NCBI RefSeq assembly: GCF_000327285.1 | Contig: NZ_HE998572.1 | Span: 88,131-152,130 of the forward strand | Direction: 5' to 3' | From: Holdemania massiliensis AP2 | GTDB taxonomy: Bacteria > Bacillota_I > Bacilli_A > Erysipelotrichales > Erysipelotrichaceae | DNA length: 64,000 nucleotides | Shown here: positions 26,051 to 35,766 of the stretch, piece by piece | Layout of the letters: each line of letters opens with the position of its first letter | Numbering within the stretch: position 1 is the first letter of the stretch | Made by a program: the position numbers and the translations under genes | The notes under the pieces: model-generated | The model's input: the letters and a program-made list of their open reading frames with translations, nothing else | What the model was told of the DNA's origin: nothing | Database searches by the model: none

Positions 26051-27931
26051 ATGAAAGTGACAAAAAAAATCAGAAAACAATTAGTAAGTAATATAGATGT
26101 CTTAATATTTTTCTTTTCTATATTATTTTTTGACTATTATTTTCGATCACAGCTAGCTTTTACCACTACCAATTCCAGGCTTATTTTTGTAAATATTTTT
26201 ATCGGATTATTCTTAAGTTCATTTCTTTTCCTATTAGGGAAAAAGACTCGGCTTGTAATAGGTTCTTTAATTCTCTTAATTCTTAGTTTACTATGTTTTT
26301 GTCAAAATCTTCATTACAATTATTTTACGACATTTTTCTCTTTTTCAAAGGCAAGTATCTTGAAAGAGTTTTTCCAAGTGAAGAATGAAGCAACAGGCAA
26401 GATAACCTTAGATTTATTTATTTATTTTATTCCTGTAATTCTTTTTATTCTTAGCAACTGCATTAAAGGTAAACAAATAAAATATAAACCTATTATTAAA
26501 ATATCTAGCTTTGTTTTTATTTCAATTTTGAGTACTGTTTGTTTGATATTAACTTTTTCGAATTATCCTAATGCTTCTAAAAAAAGTGAAAGTGATGCTT
26601 ACTTATATGAAACTCTATATAATAAAGTTAGAGCGGTTGAACGTTTGGGTTTATACTCATATACAATAAAAGATGCCCAGTTGACATTGAGTAACAAAGT
26701 TTCCAATGCAGATGAAGAAAAAGCATTAATTGATCTTTATATTGAAGAACATGGATATACTTCTGAAACTAATGAATATACTGGATTGTTTAAAGGAAAA
26801 AATTTGATACTTATACTTTGTGAGTCATTATCAAATATCGTCGTAGACGAAGACCTTACTCCAACACTTTATATGATGCAAACTCAAGGAATCAATTTTA
26901 ATAATCATTATGCTCCTGTATATCAATCCGCAACTGCTGACAGTGAGTTCATAAGTTTAATGTCTCAAATTCCATCTATTGAAAACGGTCCGTTAGCTTA
27001 TGATTTCTATGAAAACACCTTCCCAAATGCACTTCCGCAATTGTTTCGAGAAATCGGTTATTCCGCTAACTCATTTCATTCCTTTAAAAAAGAGTTCTAC
27101 AATCGTGAGACTTTACATTACACTTATGGTTTTACCTATTTATACGATTGGCTTGATTTAAACTTAGAAAAAAAACCTGAATTTGTAGAAGCTTATAACT
27201 GGATTCATGACCGAGAATTATTTACTAAAGCAATAGATGCTACTAATGAAAATGCATCTGAACCTTTCTTCGATTTCTTCATTAGTGTTTCTGGACACGT
27301 TCCTTATGTCAGAGAGCGCTATGAATTAGAATATGACCTATGGCAGACGATTGTCTTGCATGGTGAAGCAGGTGAAAAATATTCTACAGAAGCACTTTGT
27401 TACTTGGCTGCACAAAAGACTCTGGACACCGGTTTAGAAGCTTTAATAGAAAAACTTAGAAATACGGGACAACTTGAGAATACTGTTATAGCATTGTATG
27501 GTGATCATTACCCTTATGGATTGACGAAATCAGCAACAAAAGAATTATTCACTAATCTTAAAAATGATTATGAAATTTACAGAGTTCCTTTCATTATATG
27601 GACTCCTGAATTAACAGAAAGTACAACTATTGAAAAAGTAACATCAACTTATGATATTATGCCCACTTTATGTAATCTATTTGATATTAATCTAGATGGT
27701 CATCTTATTACTGGGAGAGATGCCTTATCTCAAAAAGATGGTTTAGTTATATTTGAAGATCATTCTTGGCTAAACGACAGAGCTTATTTTAACGCAACAA
27801 AAGGTTCTGTAATAAAGTTAGACCCCTCAATTACTGATCAAGAAATTAATGAGATAAATGATCAAGTATTTGAAGAAATCCAAATTAGCCAAAGTATATT
27901 AACTACTGATTATTTCTCTGATTCTAAATAA
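26051..27931 (+). CDS. LTA synthase family protein (alkaline-phosphatase-fold phosphoglycerol transferase)
   Basis: A 626-residue protein: five hydrophobic segments to about residue 170, then a large extracellular sulfatase-fold domain. Glu258 in LILCES and Thr295 in SATADSEF match the metal ligand and the Thr nucleophile of LtaS. SVSGHVPY and YGDHYPY provide further catalytic and metal residues. Such enzymes polymerise glycerol phosphate from phosphatidylglycerol on a glycolipid anchor, or act as primases. It is the only large plus-strand gene between 0.3 and 39.6 kb and sits in the middle of the YfhO array, suggesting a teichoic-type polymer as the acceptor to be glycosylated. Whether it is the main LTA synthase or a paralog cannot be told. 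Confidence 0.88.
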   Translation: MKVTKKIRKQLVSNIDVLIFFFSILFFDYYFRSQLAFTTTNSRLIFVNIFIGLFLSSFLFLLGKKTRLVIGSLILLILSLLCFCQNLHYNYFTTFFSFSKASILKEFFQVKNEATGKITLDLFIYFIPVILFILSNCIKGKQIKYKPIIKISSFVFISILSTVCLILTFSNYPNASKKSESDAYLYETLYNKVRAVERLGLYSYTIKDAQLTLSNKVSNADEEKALIDLYIEEHGYTSETNEYTGLFKGKNLILILCESLSNIVVDEDLTPTLYMMQTQGINFNNHYAPVYQSATADSEFISLMSQIPSIENGPLAYDFYENTFPNALPQLFREIGYSANSFHSFKKEFYNRETLHYTYGFTYLYDWLDLNLEKKPEFVEAYNWIHDRELFTKAIDATNENASEPFFDFFISVSGHVPYVRERYELEYDLWQTIVLHGEAGEKYSTEALCYLAAQKTLDTGLEALIEKLRNTGQLENTVIALYGDHYPYGLTKSATKELFTNLKNDYEIYRVPFIIWTPELTESTTIEKVTSTYDIMPTLCNLFDINLDGHLITGRDALSQKDGLVIFEDHSWLNDRAYFNATKGSVIKLDPSITDQEINEINDQVFEEIQISQSILTTDYFSDSK

Positions 27932-28830
27932 TATAGATAATGATTAGTAAATCAAAAAGTAAAATATTTATTGAGTATCTGATATGATCCCACTAGAGTA
28001 GATAAGGTAAATAATCAAACGACTTAAAAGCGATTATGTATCTGAAAAACACTCAGTTGAATATTTTTTATTGTTGCTTATGGTACTCAAAACCAACAAG
28101 CAGAATTAATGTTACATGAAATCCTACTCATATAGCAGAGTATGATATAAGTTCATCAGAATGTATTTTAAAGGAAAAGACCCTTTAGAAAATCTATCTA
28201 CATAATAAAACAATGGCTGGATTAGAATGTATAATGCCAATAAAAATCAGTCGAATTGGCCACTTAACAAGAGGTTTTTACCAGCTTGTTATTTCGGTTG
28301 AAATGATGACAAGTTGGCATTAAGAAGATTCACCAATGCCATGACTGAAAATATAGAAGTAAGACTGATTTTTACATATCACACCAATACATCATCAGGT
28401 CTTCTTAACCAAGCTTCTAGAACAAAGCCTAGAGTAATCCATGTTTATGGCATGACATTGCATAGGTAGTGGTTCAACAAAAGAATCGTGGATTATAATA
28501 CAGGTATCCAATATCTGACGAAGAGTCTCTTAGTTTAGCTATTAACTGATACTTCAAATTTTTTCGTCGAGAAAAACACTCTCAATCTGTTCTATAAAAG
28601 TTGCTTTATGTCAGTTATTACGGGTATATAACTAGTCTGCAACTGTTCACTAGATAGATACTTCTTACACCCAGTGAAAGCTGCCTAACCATCTGAATAT
28701 AGGGTCAAAACACCACTTAACAAAAACGTCCGCCAAATTAATTTCGATTTGGCAGATAGACTATTTACTTAGTTAAGATTTAACTTTCCTTTTTGACAAG
28801 GAACTAGAAACAGAGAATCCGTTTTGTTCC
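27932..28830. other. Non-coding stretch, possible decayed DNA
   Basis: About 900 bases between the LtaS-like gene and the GDPD gene, with stop codons in all frames and no protein fragment I recognise. Base composition is similar to neighbouring genes, which suggests decayed coding sequence rather than a regulatory spacer. An imperfect inverted repeat (AAGGAAC and GTTCCTT arms) at about 28798-28832 lies at the 3' end of the GDPD gene; it has no clear T run. Confidence 0.5.
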
Positions 28831-29793
28831 TTACTTCAAGTTTTCATTCAATTCATTTTCACTAATATAGTCCGAATAAACTCCAAAAAAGTGATTATTG
28901 TTAATAATTTCCAAGGCCTTGTCAATCTTATTTACAGTATGGATGTAAATTGTAAACTCATCTTCATATTCTTGCATTTCTGCATAAGCGTAGATGTCTG
29001 TAATCACTTTAGTAGCCCATTCATTATCCATATGCATAACTACAACCGGAACCTTACGATCTTTTACGAACGCATAAATTTTCTGTCCATCTGAATCTAC
29101 ATAATAGTGATAAAGAGTAAATATAATCTTATCAAAATCATAATTTTCATTCAGAAAATCATACATATCCGGTGTATATGCCTGTGGAACAATACGCTTA
29201 ACTAACTCTGGATTTACTGTATTAACTTCATCCATCATTCGATTGTACATGACTTCAGACCCTTCAATATCAAATGTCTTCGAGTCGATTATAATATAAA
29301 AATCAGGTATCTCTTCCATTAGTTCAAGAAGATCCTTAAACATCACCGTTGTATATTTCCCGTGAATTTTTGCTTGTTTAAATTCTTCCGTCGACATTGG
29401 CCAATCTCCACCTATATCTGTTAATTTATTACGGAAGTCTTCCCAAGTATGAATTAAACAAATATCTCCATCAGAGGTTGTATCCAAGTCTATCTCAAAT
29501 AACCTAGTTCCAGCATTATAATTCTGATAAAACGCTTCTAATGAATTTGTATAATCATAATTATCAATTCCGCCAAGGGCATGAGCCATAACTCTATAAG
29601 TGTGATTCCAATCCTCGATAAGTTCTCCAGGTATAGAAGTAATGATTAATGGTACTGGCGTTTCTAATGGAATATCAACTTTGCTCAGCTCATTGTCTGG
29701 AGCACTTAAAATTCTTTGATAGATAAGAATTCCAAAACCACCTAATGCACAAATAGCTAATGCAATAACTAAAGCTACAAATAATTTTTTCAC
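28831..29793 (-). CDS. Membrane-anchored glycerophosphodiester phosphodiesterase family protein
   Basis: A 320-residue protein with one N-terminal TM helix (residues 4-26) and an extracellular GDPD domain. MAHALGG replaces the usual HRG and keeps the catalytic His; NSLEAF, EIDLDTTSDGDICLIHTW and IIIDSKT are the standard metal and acid-base motifs. GDPD enzymes cleave glycerophosphodiesters, including glycerol-phosphate polymers. Its start overlaps the GT2 stop as ATGA. Near an LtaS-like gene, a role in trimming or recycling a glycerol-phosphate polymer is plausible. The variant HALGG motif is seen in a subgroup of anchored GDPDs. Confidence 0.85.
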   Translation of the reverse strand: MKKLFVALVIALAICALGGFGILIYQRILSAPDNELSKVDIPLETPVPLIITSIPGELIEDWNHTYRVMAHALGGIDNYDYTNSLEAFYQNYNAGTRLFEIDLDTTSDGDICLIHTWEDFRNKLTDIGGDWPMSTEEFKQAKIHGKYTTVMFKDLLELMEEIPDFYIIIDSKTFDIEGSEVMYNRMMDEVNTVNPELVKRIVPQAYTPDMYDFLNENYDFDKIIFTLYHYYVDSDGQKIYAFVKDRKVPVVVMHMDNEWATKVITDIYAYAEMQEYEDEFTIYIHTVNKIDKALEIINNNHFFGVYSDYISENELNENLK

Positions 29794-30752
29794 TTCTTAA
29801 TCCCTCGATTCTTCTCAGCTTCATGATATTCAAATTGATTAAGCTGATTTTCAAATAAAATACAAGACTGATTTTTTATCGCATCTAATATAACACCGAC
29901 AAAAAACAATAAAAAGGCTATAATAAATAAAGCCGCCGCAAGCACTGCACTGGGTACTTTGGTTATGTAAGCAGTTTTTATAAACTCAACAATCACGGGG
30001 ATACCAACGATAATTCCTAGCAACAAGAATAGAAAACACAAACCGCTGAAAAAAAGCATTGGTCTGTAGTTCTTAAATAGATCAAATAATGTCATAAGAA
30101 CTTTGAACCCATCTGAAAAAGTATTCAACTTTGATTCACTTCCCTCAGGTCGGTCACGATACGTAATAGGTATTTCAACAATCTTCATTCTATACACTAA
30201 AGAGAAAATAGTCATTTCTGTTTCTATTTGAAAACCAGCACTCATAATCGGCATATTCTTAACAAAACGCCTGCTATATGCGCGATATCCCGTCATAATA
30301 TCTCTTATATCACTCTTAAAAAGCCAATTAATTAAGTTTCTTACTAAATGATTACCAAATCCATGAAATCCTCTTTTATTCTCCGCAAAATAAGTACCGT
30401 TGGATAACCTGTCTCCAATAACCATATCAGCTTCTCCATCTAACACTGGCTTTATCAACTTCCCAACTTCTTCTGCAGGGTAAGTGTCATCTCCATCAAC
30501 AAGAATATAAACATCCGCGTCAATTTCTTTAAACATAGTGCGCACTACATTGCCTTTTCCCTGCTTTGTTTCCTTGCGTACGTCAGCACCTGCTGCCTTC
30601 GCTAATTCTACAGTTTTATCTTTGGAATTATTATCATAGACATAAATATCTGCTTTGGGTAGTTCTCGTTTAAAATCATTAATAACTTTGCTTACTGTTA
30701 GTTCTTCATTATAACAAGGTACAAGAACAGCAACTTTTTGATTAGTATTCAT
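29790..30752 (-). CDS. GT2 polyprenyl-phosphate sugar synthase
   Basis: A 320-residue GT-A enzyme with VAVLVPCYNEE at the N-terminus, YDNNSKDKT near residue 40, VDGDDTYP (the DxD) near 93-100, and IMTGYRAYSRRF with IPITYRDRPEGSESKL further on, the pattern of DPM1-like UndP-sugar synthases. Two TM helices are at about 232-255 and 268-295. It is followed by the GDPD gene with an ATGA overlap. It likely supplies an undecaprenyl-phosphate sugar to the GT-C-like proteins on either side. Confidence 0.86.
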   Translation of the reverse strand: MNTNQKVAVLVPCYNEELTVSKVINDFKRELPKADIYVYDNNSKDKTVELAKAAGADVRKETKQGKGNVVRTMFKEIDADVYILVDGDDTYPAEEVGKLIKPVLDGEADMVIGDRLSNGTYFAENKRGFHGFGNHLVRNLINWLFKSDIRDIMTGYRAYSRRFVKNMPIMSAGFQIETEMTIFSLVYRMKIVEIPITYRDRPEGSESKLNTFSDGFKVLMTLFDLFKNYRPMLFFSGLCFLFLLLGIIVGIPVIVEFIKTAYITKVPSAVLAAALFIIAFLLFFVGVILDAIKNQSCILFENQLNQFEYHEAEKNRGIKK

Positions 30753-30942
30753 AAATATTTATTCACCAATATACTATAATTGACTGTTTTACACACAGTT
30801 TATAATATATCTTTCCTTTCTATTAATACAAATTATATACAATTTATCAAACTGTTTTTAATAACAGCGATAAGTTCTATTTATTCTATGAATAACACAT
30901 AATTATCAATCAAGTGGCTAACTAGTATTAAGAATACATTAT

Positions 30943-32610
30943 TCATATTTTTTCCCTCTTAAACTGTAATTTATTTTTATTATAACCTAAAACTAATACA
31001 ATTAACAGACAGAATATAGAAATCATTTTACTAACTTTTTGCACAAAAGTGTCTTCATATTTGATAGTGTATTGGACATCAATTTTTGTTTGTCTGTTTT
31101 GAAAAGCAATATATCCTTCTTCACTTGGATAAGCAACAATTTCTAGTTTTATACCATTGTACTCTTGAAGAATTTTATATCCTTTATAATAAATTAAAGG
31201 AACCACATATTCAACAATTGCTTCACTACTATCTGTAAAACTCAGTAAATTATATCCCTGTTCAAAATTTGTAATTTTTCGATCATTGCTTATAAATATG
31301 CATTTTTCTCTACTTTCTATCTCAGTATAAATACTTGATGGCATATAGTCTAGAGCTCCTAAAGCCCATATTTCTTTACTAAGCTGATCACCTCTACCAT
31401 AATAATATAGATCTAACGTTCTTAAATTAGTCTCATTGATCTTAGATAAAGATACAACAGGTACGATATGAATTAATCCAAATGTAACACAAAGAAACAT
31501 CAAAAGAATAGTAATTCTTTTCCTTCCTTTGCATACAGCACCTCCAATTAATGCGCAAATTGGTATTGCTATAATTAATAATCGACAGCTAAATTGTATA
31601 AAATTAGGTCTAGGCATAATTCTCCAGGGAAATATATTTGATGTCATCAAAATTATCAGAATGACGCTAAAAGAACAAATAAGAACTTTAGGATTCTTTT
31701 TCATTAAAAATAGAGATATAATGACTACTAAAATTTGGATGATACCAATGCTCATATTAATTGCATTGTTTTTTTCACCCCAAATTAAACCTGTTCCTGA
31801 ACGAATATCTATAATTTGCGATAAAGAAAGTAGACTATTAATGAAACTATCATCAAAAAAATATGTGGAAACTCTATATATTCCTAACTGTAATTGCTCT
31901 ATCATTGGAAAGAGGAAAAAAGCCGTCAATCCTAAAGCCAATACTATAGCTTTAAATAAGCTTTTCCACTTTTCTACATTCATTTTTTTTAGATTTAGCA
32001 TTATATAGATTCCAAAAGCTATACAAATTAAGAAAAAACTTATATTATGAGTCAAGAGCAAAAGAGAAAAACCAATGCTGAGCAATAGCCACGGATTATC
32101 ATTTTTTTCTATTAAATAGTAAGCACCCAGTATAATAATTGGAACTATTGCAAAAGCGAACACTTCACCTAAGGCCCCTCTATAAAAAACATCTGTTATA
32201 TAGTAACCGGAAAAAATATATAAAGTGCTAGAAATTGCACCACTCAATAAACTATTAAATATTTTATAAGAGCACATAAACATAAAAAGCGCAGAAATCA
32301 TCACACATAAAAGCAGTAACACTTTATAACTAATAGTTATATTTAATCCTAGCACATTCAAGAAGGATGGTATATATATTAAAAAATTTGAATAAAACAA
32401 AGGTGAAGCATAGCCATAACCATAACATTGATTGTAAAATAACGAAGGAAAATAATCGTGATATCTAATTGCCTGTGCCAGAGAATAGATTCTTGCTATA
32501 TGATAATCTGTATCATGTCCAGTATACAGTGAAACAGAAGTAAATAGAGGCAAACAAAATATCAATGTTATGAACAAGATAAATAATAATATTAGCATTT
32601 TTTTCTTCAT
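30943..32610 (-). CDS. PTPS-related GT-C-like polytopic membrane protein (first copy)
   Basis: A 555-residue protein with an N-terminal TM helix, then GHDTDYHIARI, which places Asp and His in the first outer loop as in GT-C transferases. Next come FYNQCYGYGYASPLFYSN, about ten more TM helices and a short outer C-terminal domain with PLIYYKGYKI ending in a TM helix. This is the family annotated as '6-pyruvoyl-tetrahydropterin synthase related' (membrane form); despite the name it carries no pterin enzyme. The start overlaps the DUF6077 stop as ATGA. Its function is inferred as lipid-linked sugar transfer. A second copy lies at 35767-37497. Confidence 0.78.
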   Translation of the reverse strand: MKKKMLILLFILFITLIFCLPLFTSVSLYTGHDTDYHIARIYSLAQAIRYHDYFPSLFYNQCYGYGYASPLFYSNFLIYIPSFLNVLGLNITISYKVLLLLCVMISALFMFMCSYKIFNSLLSGAISSTLYIFSGYYITDVFYRGALGEVFAFAIVPIIILGAYYLIEKNDNPWLLLSIGFSLLLLTHNISFFLICIAFGIYIMLNLKKMNVEKWKSLFKAIVLALGLTAFFLFPMIEQLQLGIYRVSTYFFDDSFINSLLSLSQIIDIRSGTGLIWGEKNNAINMSIGIIQILVVIISLFLMKKNPKVLICSFSVILIILMTSNIFPWRIMPRPNFIQFSCRLLIIAIPICALIGGAVCKGRKRITILLMFLCVTFGLIHIVPVVSLSKINETNLRTLDLYYYGRGDQLSKEIWALGALDYMPSSIYTEIESREKCIFISNDRKITNFEQGYNLLSFTDSSEAIVEYVVPLIYYKGYKILQEYNGIKLEIVAYPSEEGYIAFQNRQTKIDVQYTIKYEDTFVQKVSKMISIFCLLIVLVLGYNKNKLQFKREKI

Positions 32611-34682
32611 GATGTTTTTTTCACACTTTTCAGTTTAAACTTTGATGTCGTCACTTCTGTTATCGAGCAAGCCTCCGTTGCTTCATCGAACTCAGGGTTT
32701 TCCCAATACTGAACAATTAGATAATCAACATCATAATAATCTAAATAGCCACAAGATCGAGCATAATCTTCCGTAGCCGGATCTTCCCAATCATAATGCC
32801 TGCGAGCGAGATCATAGAAAATCCAATCAACACGATTCCAGATATAATAATAATCTCTTGCTGTAAAAATCTGATATACATTAGGCAGGAAAGTTCTTAC
32901 TCCCTCTGCATGAGAAATAATTGTTGGCTGGTGTGCTTCATTAAATCGATCCTGATCCCGCTCAATTAATTTCTCAAGAATATGAATCGCCTCAATCTCT
33001 TCATCACTGATTTTAACAATTGGATTGACTGTTTTCCCGCCATTAACATGGAAAGTGTACAATCCCCAGTCAGAATTTAAATAGGATGCAATATGGCCCA
33101 CAAGAATCTCAGCGCAAAGGATTAATAGTAAGCCTTGTTTTAACCATTCACGCTGTTCCAGCCATTGTATAACAGCCAAAATAATCAACATCTCTGTAAA
33201 TGGATTAAATAAAACTTCAACAGTTCGATAAAAAACATTAGATGCTATCAAATAGGCCACAGCTGTCGTTGCTAAAGGATTTAAGAAAAGAATAAGCATC
33301 ATAACAAACAATGATTTTATATACTTTTGCTCTTCAGAATGTGCTTTCCAAAGAATCAATATTACTCCGAACCAGCGTATTACATTCAAAATGTTATCAA
33401 AAGCATGGGAATAAATAAAATAATAATCTTTAACCATATCATAATCTTGATGGTTATTAAAATAATACGCGTAGTCATATAAGTAATCAGGCTTAAAGAA
33501 ATTAACATATGCTGAAAATAACATCATGAGTATTGGAATAAGAACAAAGAAAATAAATTTGCCATATCTAAAAAAGAATTCCTCAATTTTCTCAATGATT
33601 CTCTTCATCAGCTTAGTAAATCGCAAACTATAATAGGCGATGAAAACAATTGCTATTGTCGGAGCAATCCAGGGTACTTCTTTATTCCGACTAAACATCG
33701 CTACGGCATAAACAGCCATAGGCAGGACAATAATGGACATATCAACAAATGCATTTGTTTTCTGACTCACAAAAAGGTAAGCTGCCAGGCTGAATAAAAT
33801 CGCAAAGGAAATAAACAGATATGAAGAAGAACAAGCCAATCCAGCACCAACAATGAACATCATAACATACTTCAAAGGTTCTTCTTTATCCCGCAGCCAA
33901 CAATAGGCCGTATAAATTAAATACGCTGCAAGTAAAGTGCGGTATGTGTTGCCATAAAACGCAAAAGCAACACGCCAATAATAGAAATTACTGAAAAACA
34001 AAGTAAAAGCGATCAGTACATATTTTACACTTTTTTGTTTGATCTTTAATCCTTCCGCAAAATTAGCAATCAACATCGAGGATATTAGAGAGTAAATCAT
34101 TCCTAATCCCCATGTTGAAATTACAATATTATCAATTTGACCACCAATCCCCAACAACGTCGAAGGAACATTAATCGCATGACATAAGAATGTGCCAAAA
34201 TGATAATATCCTTGAAACAAATATAATGCATCCCATTCTGCCCCAATTTGTCCTGAATACAAGTTAAACAAATTCAAATGCTGATTATCAATATTCTGGG
34301 CAATATAATTCAGGTACATTGGCGAATCAGAAAAACCGATATCAATAAACAAGTGATAGAACACAGCTACAAAGACAAGAAACGACACAAGAATCCAACA
34401 TAGATTCCAGTGCCAATAGCGTTTAAATAATTCTCGAATATGAAATAAAGAATAAACGATCAAGCAGCCTAAAATAAGATAGCTGCTCGCATAGATCCAA
34501 TAAACAGAGCCGTTAAAGAACTGAACAGGATAGTAACACAACTGCAGCGTACATAGTAAGAGAACAAAGCCCAGCGGGGCAGTAAAGCCTGAAGGCTTCA
34601 GTTTTAACATTTTTTCTGCCAACAAGCCATAGCCCGCACTGCAGAATATAACTAGCATCACCGCTAATAGTATTTTAATCAT
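32607..34682 (-). CDS. DUF6077-type polytopic membrane protein
   Basis: A 691-residue protein starting after AAGGTGA. At least twelve hydrophobic segments reach to about residue 530, followed by an outer segment of about 150 residues. Features include GFSDSPMYLNYIAQN after the fifth TM helix (an acidic loop of GT-C style), SSSYLFISFAI, and NPLATTAVAYL with VFYRTVEVLFNP. The frameshifted gene at 18795-20811 is its homolog with the same motif order. The C-terminal YYDVDYLIVQ element parallels similar tails in other GT-C-like proteins. No experimental function known to me; membrane glycosyltransferase is a family-style inference. Confidence 0.75.
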   Translation of the reverse strand: MIKILLAVMLVIFCSAGYGLLAEKMLKLKPSGFTAPLGFVLLLCTLQLCYYPVQFFNGSVYWIYASSYLILGCLIVYSLFHIRELFKRYWHWNLCWILVSFLVFVAVFYHLFIDIGFSDSPMYLNYIAQNIDNQHLNLFNLYSGQIGAEWDALYLFQGYYHFGTFLCHAINVPSTLLGIGGQIDNIVISTWGLGMIYSLISSMLIANFAEGLKIKQKSVKYVLIAFTLFFSNFYYWRVAFAFYGNTYRTLLAAYLIYTAYCWLRDKEEPLKYVMMFIVGAGLACSSSYLFISFAILFSLAAYLFVSQKTNAFVDMSIIVLPMAVYAVAMFSRNKEVPWIAPTIAIVFIAYYSLRFTKLMKRIIEKIEEFFFRYGKFIFFVLIPILMMLFSAYVNFFKPDYLYDYAYYFNNHQDYDMVKDYYFIYSHAFDNILNVIRWFGVILILWKAHSEEQKYIKSLFVMMLILFLNPLATTAVAYLIASNVFYRTVEVLFNPFTEMLIILAVIQWLEQREWLKQGLLLILCAEILVGHIASYLNSDWGLYTFHVNGGKTVNPIVKISDEEIEAIHILEKLIERDQDRFNEAHQPTIISHAEGVRTFLPNVYQIFTARDYYYIWNRVDWIFYDLARRHYDWEDPATEDYARSCGYLDYYDVDYLIVQYWENPEFDEATEACSITEVTTSKFKLKSVKKTS

Positions 34683-34730
34683 ATTCCAATCACCTTGTAA
34701 ATCATATCATAGATTAATGGTACTTTCTAT

Positions 34731-34761
34731 AAAAGCCGGCCCAGAAAACACTGGAACCGGC
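34731..34761 (-). terminator. Rho-independent terminator after gtrA-like gene
   Basis: On the minus strand GCCGG-tt-CCAG, a TGTTTT loop and CTGG-gc-CGGC are followed by TTTTATAG, about 10 bases after the GtrA stop. It separates the gtrA gene from the DUF6077 operon downstream. Confidence 0.75.
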
Positions 34762-34771
34762 CTGATTTTGC

Positions 34772-35182
34772 TCATTTTTTATCTTTGTTGGATGTTAATT
34801 TTACAATCAACGACATCGTTAAATAATTAATTGGAATGGTCAGCGGCAAGGCAAAGGCTTTGGCAAACAGCTTGTCAACGCCTAACCAATTTACGAAAAT
34901 CACTGTCATCACCATATTAATTATGATTCCTGGAAGATAACTGATTGGAAAAGAAATAAAGCTTTTCCAATTTGGCTTTTCATGATAAGTAAAGCGCATA
35001 TTCAAAAAGTACGAAAAGAACATTGGAACGACATCCCCAAGCAAGCTTGAAGTAGATACTGCAATACTGAAGCTAACGAAAATCATATATAATATTTGCG
35101 ATAAAATAGTATTGAACGCCCCGATAAACGCAAATGACAAAAAACTCTTACTTAGAAATTTATCTTTAATTTTTTCAATCAT
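34772..35182 (-). CDS. GtrA family membrane protein
   Basis: A 136-residue protein with four TM helices. FAFIGAFNT at the first helix, FFSYFLNMRFTY after the second and a final PINYL..LIVKL segment are typical of GtrA. GtrA proteins are thought to help undecaprenyl-phosphate-linked sugars cross the membrane, pairing with GtrB-type GT2 and a GT-C transferase. It is the only gtrA in the window, against three GtrB-like enzymes, so it may serve several of them or others use different translocators. An independent short unit: promoter side faces DUF2383, 3' side has its own terminator. Confidence 0.88.
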   Translation of the reverse strand: MIEKIKDKFLSKSFLSFAFIGAFNTILSQILYMIFVSFSIAVSTSSLLGDVVPMFFSYFLNMRFTYHEKPNWKSFISFPISYLPGIIINMVMTVIFVNWLGVDKLFAKAFALPLTIPINYLTMSLIVKLTSNKDKK

Positions 35183-35289
35183 ATTGAACTCCTTAACTCA
35201 TTAACCTTATCTAGTTTATCATATTTTAGCTTAGAAAGCTCTCTTAAAATTCAAATAAAAAGGCTTGAATGCGATAAGCAAACAAGTCC

Positions 35290-35742
35290 TTAGTAATTAT
35301 TCAGTTTTAATTCAGTAAGATCACGATAGACTTTCTTGTAATCAGCCTCTAAGTCATGAATCACAAACATCAATTCTTCTGGGACCTGTTTATGCTTGTC
35401 CGTAAAATCATGACAAGCTTTTAATCCCATATCCATAGCTTTGATTGACTGATTCAAAATTTCTTCATCACTATCTGCCATCATGGTTTTAATTTTTTCC
35501 GCCATTTCAGACATCATTGCCATAATTCCAGTAGAATCTGCCGCATTTTCTCCATAGGAATTAATCCGACTCGTCAGTTCTGTTTCATGCTTTTGAAAGA
35601 CATCTAATGAATGCTTCAGGGTTTCTCTTAGTTTCTCCGATTGTGCTTCAACTAGATATTCCTTAAAAGTAGAAGCGCCCATATGACATCCTCTTAATAA
35701 TTCGTTTAAATCTTTTACGATTTCACTATCCATAGAATTCAT
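35290..35742 (-). CDS. DUF2383 ferritin-like four-helix protein
   Basis: Start taken as the ATG at 35742, seven bases after AGAGGTG; a GTG two codons upstream overlaps the site (150 residues). Entirely helical, charged and soluble, without a signal peptide. Motifs: DLNELLRGCHMGASTFKEYL near the start, DVFQKHETEL in the middle and KACHDFTDKH later; His/Glu at these positions suit the ferritin-like four-helix bundle of DUF2383/PA2169-type proteins. Its role is unknown, with stress or metal-linked functions suspected for the family. Its position between two glycan membrane genes is odd; the next gene upstream ends 25 bases away. Confidence 0.7.
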   Translation of the reverse strand: MNSMDSEIVKDLNELLRGCHMGASTFKEYLVEAQSEKLRETLKHSLDVFQKHETELTSRINSYGENAADSTGIMAMMSEMAEKIKTMMADSDEEILNQSIKAMDMGLKACHDFTDKHKQVPEELMFVIHDLEADYKKVYRDLTELKLNNY

Positions 35743-35766
35743 TTTCACTCACCTCTGGAAATAGTA

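Noticed and set aside
30753..30942. A promoter or regulatory RNA in the spacer upstream of the GT2 at 29790
   Set aside because: A TATAAT-like box is present but no -35 element at proper spacing and no convincing secondary structure.
31529..32008. A 159-codon open frame on the plus strand
   Set aside because: It is antisense to the intact PTPS-related membrane gene and has no start signal or family resemblance.
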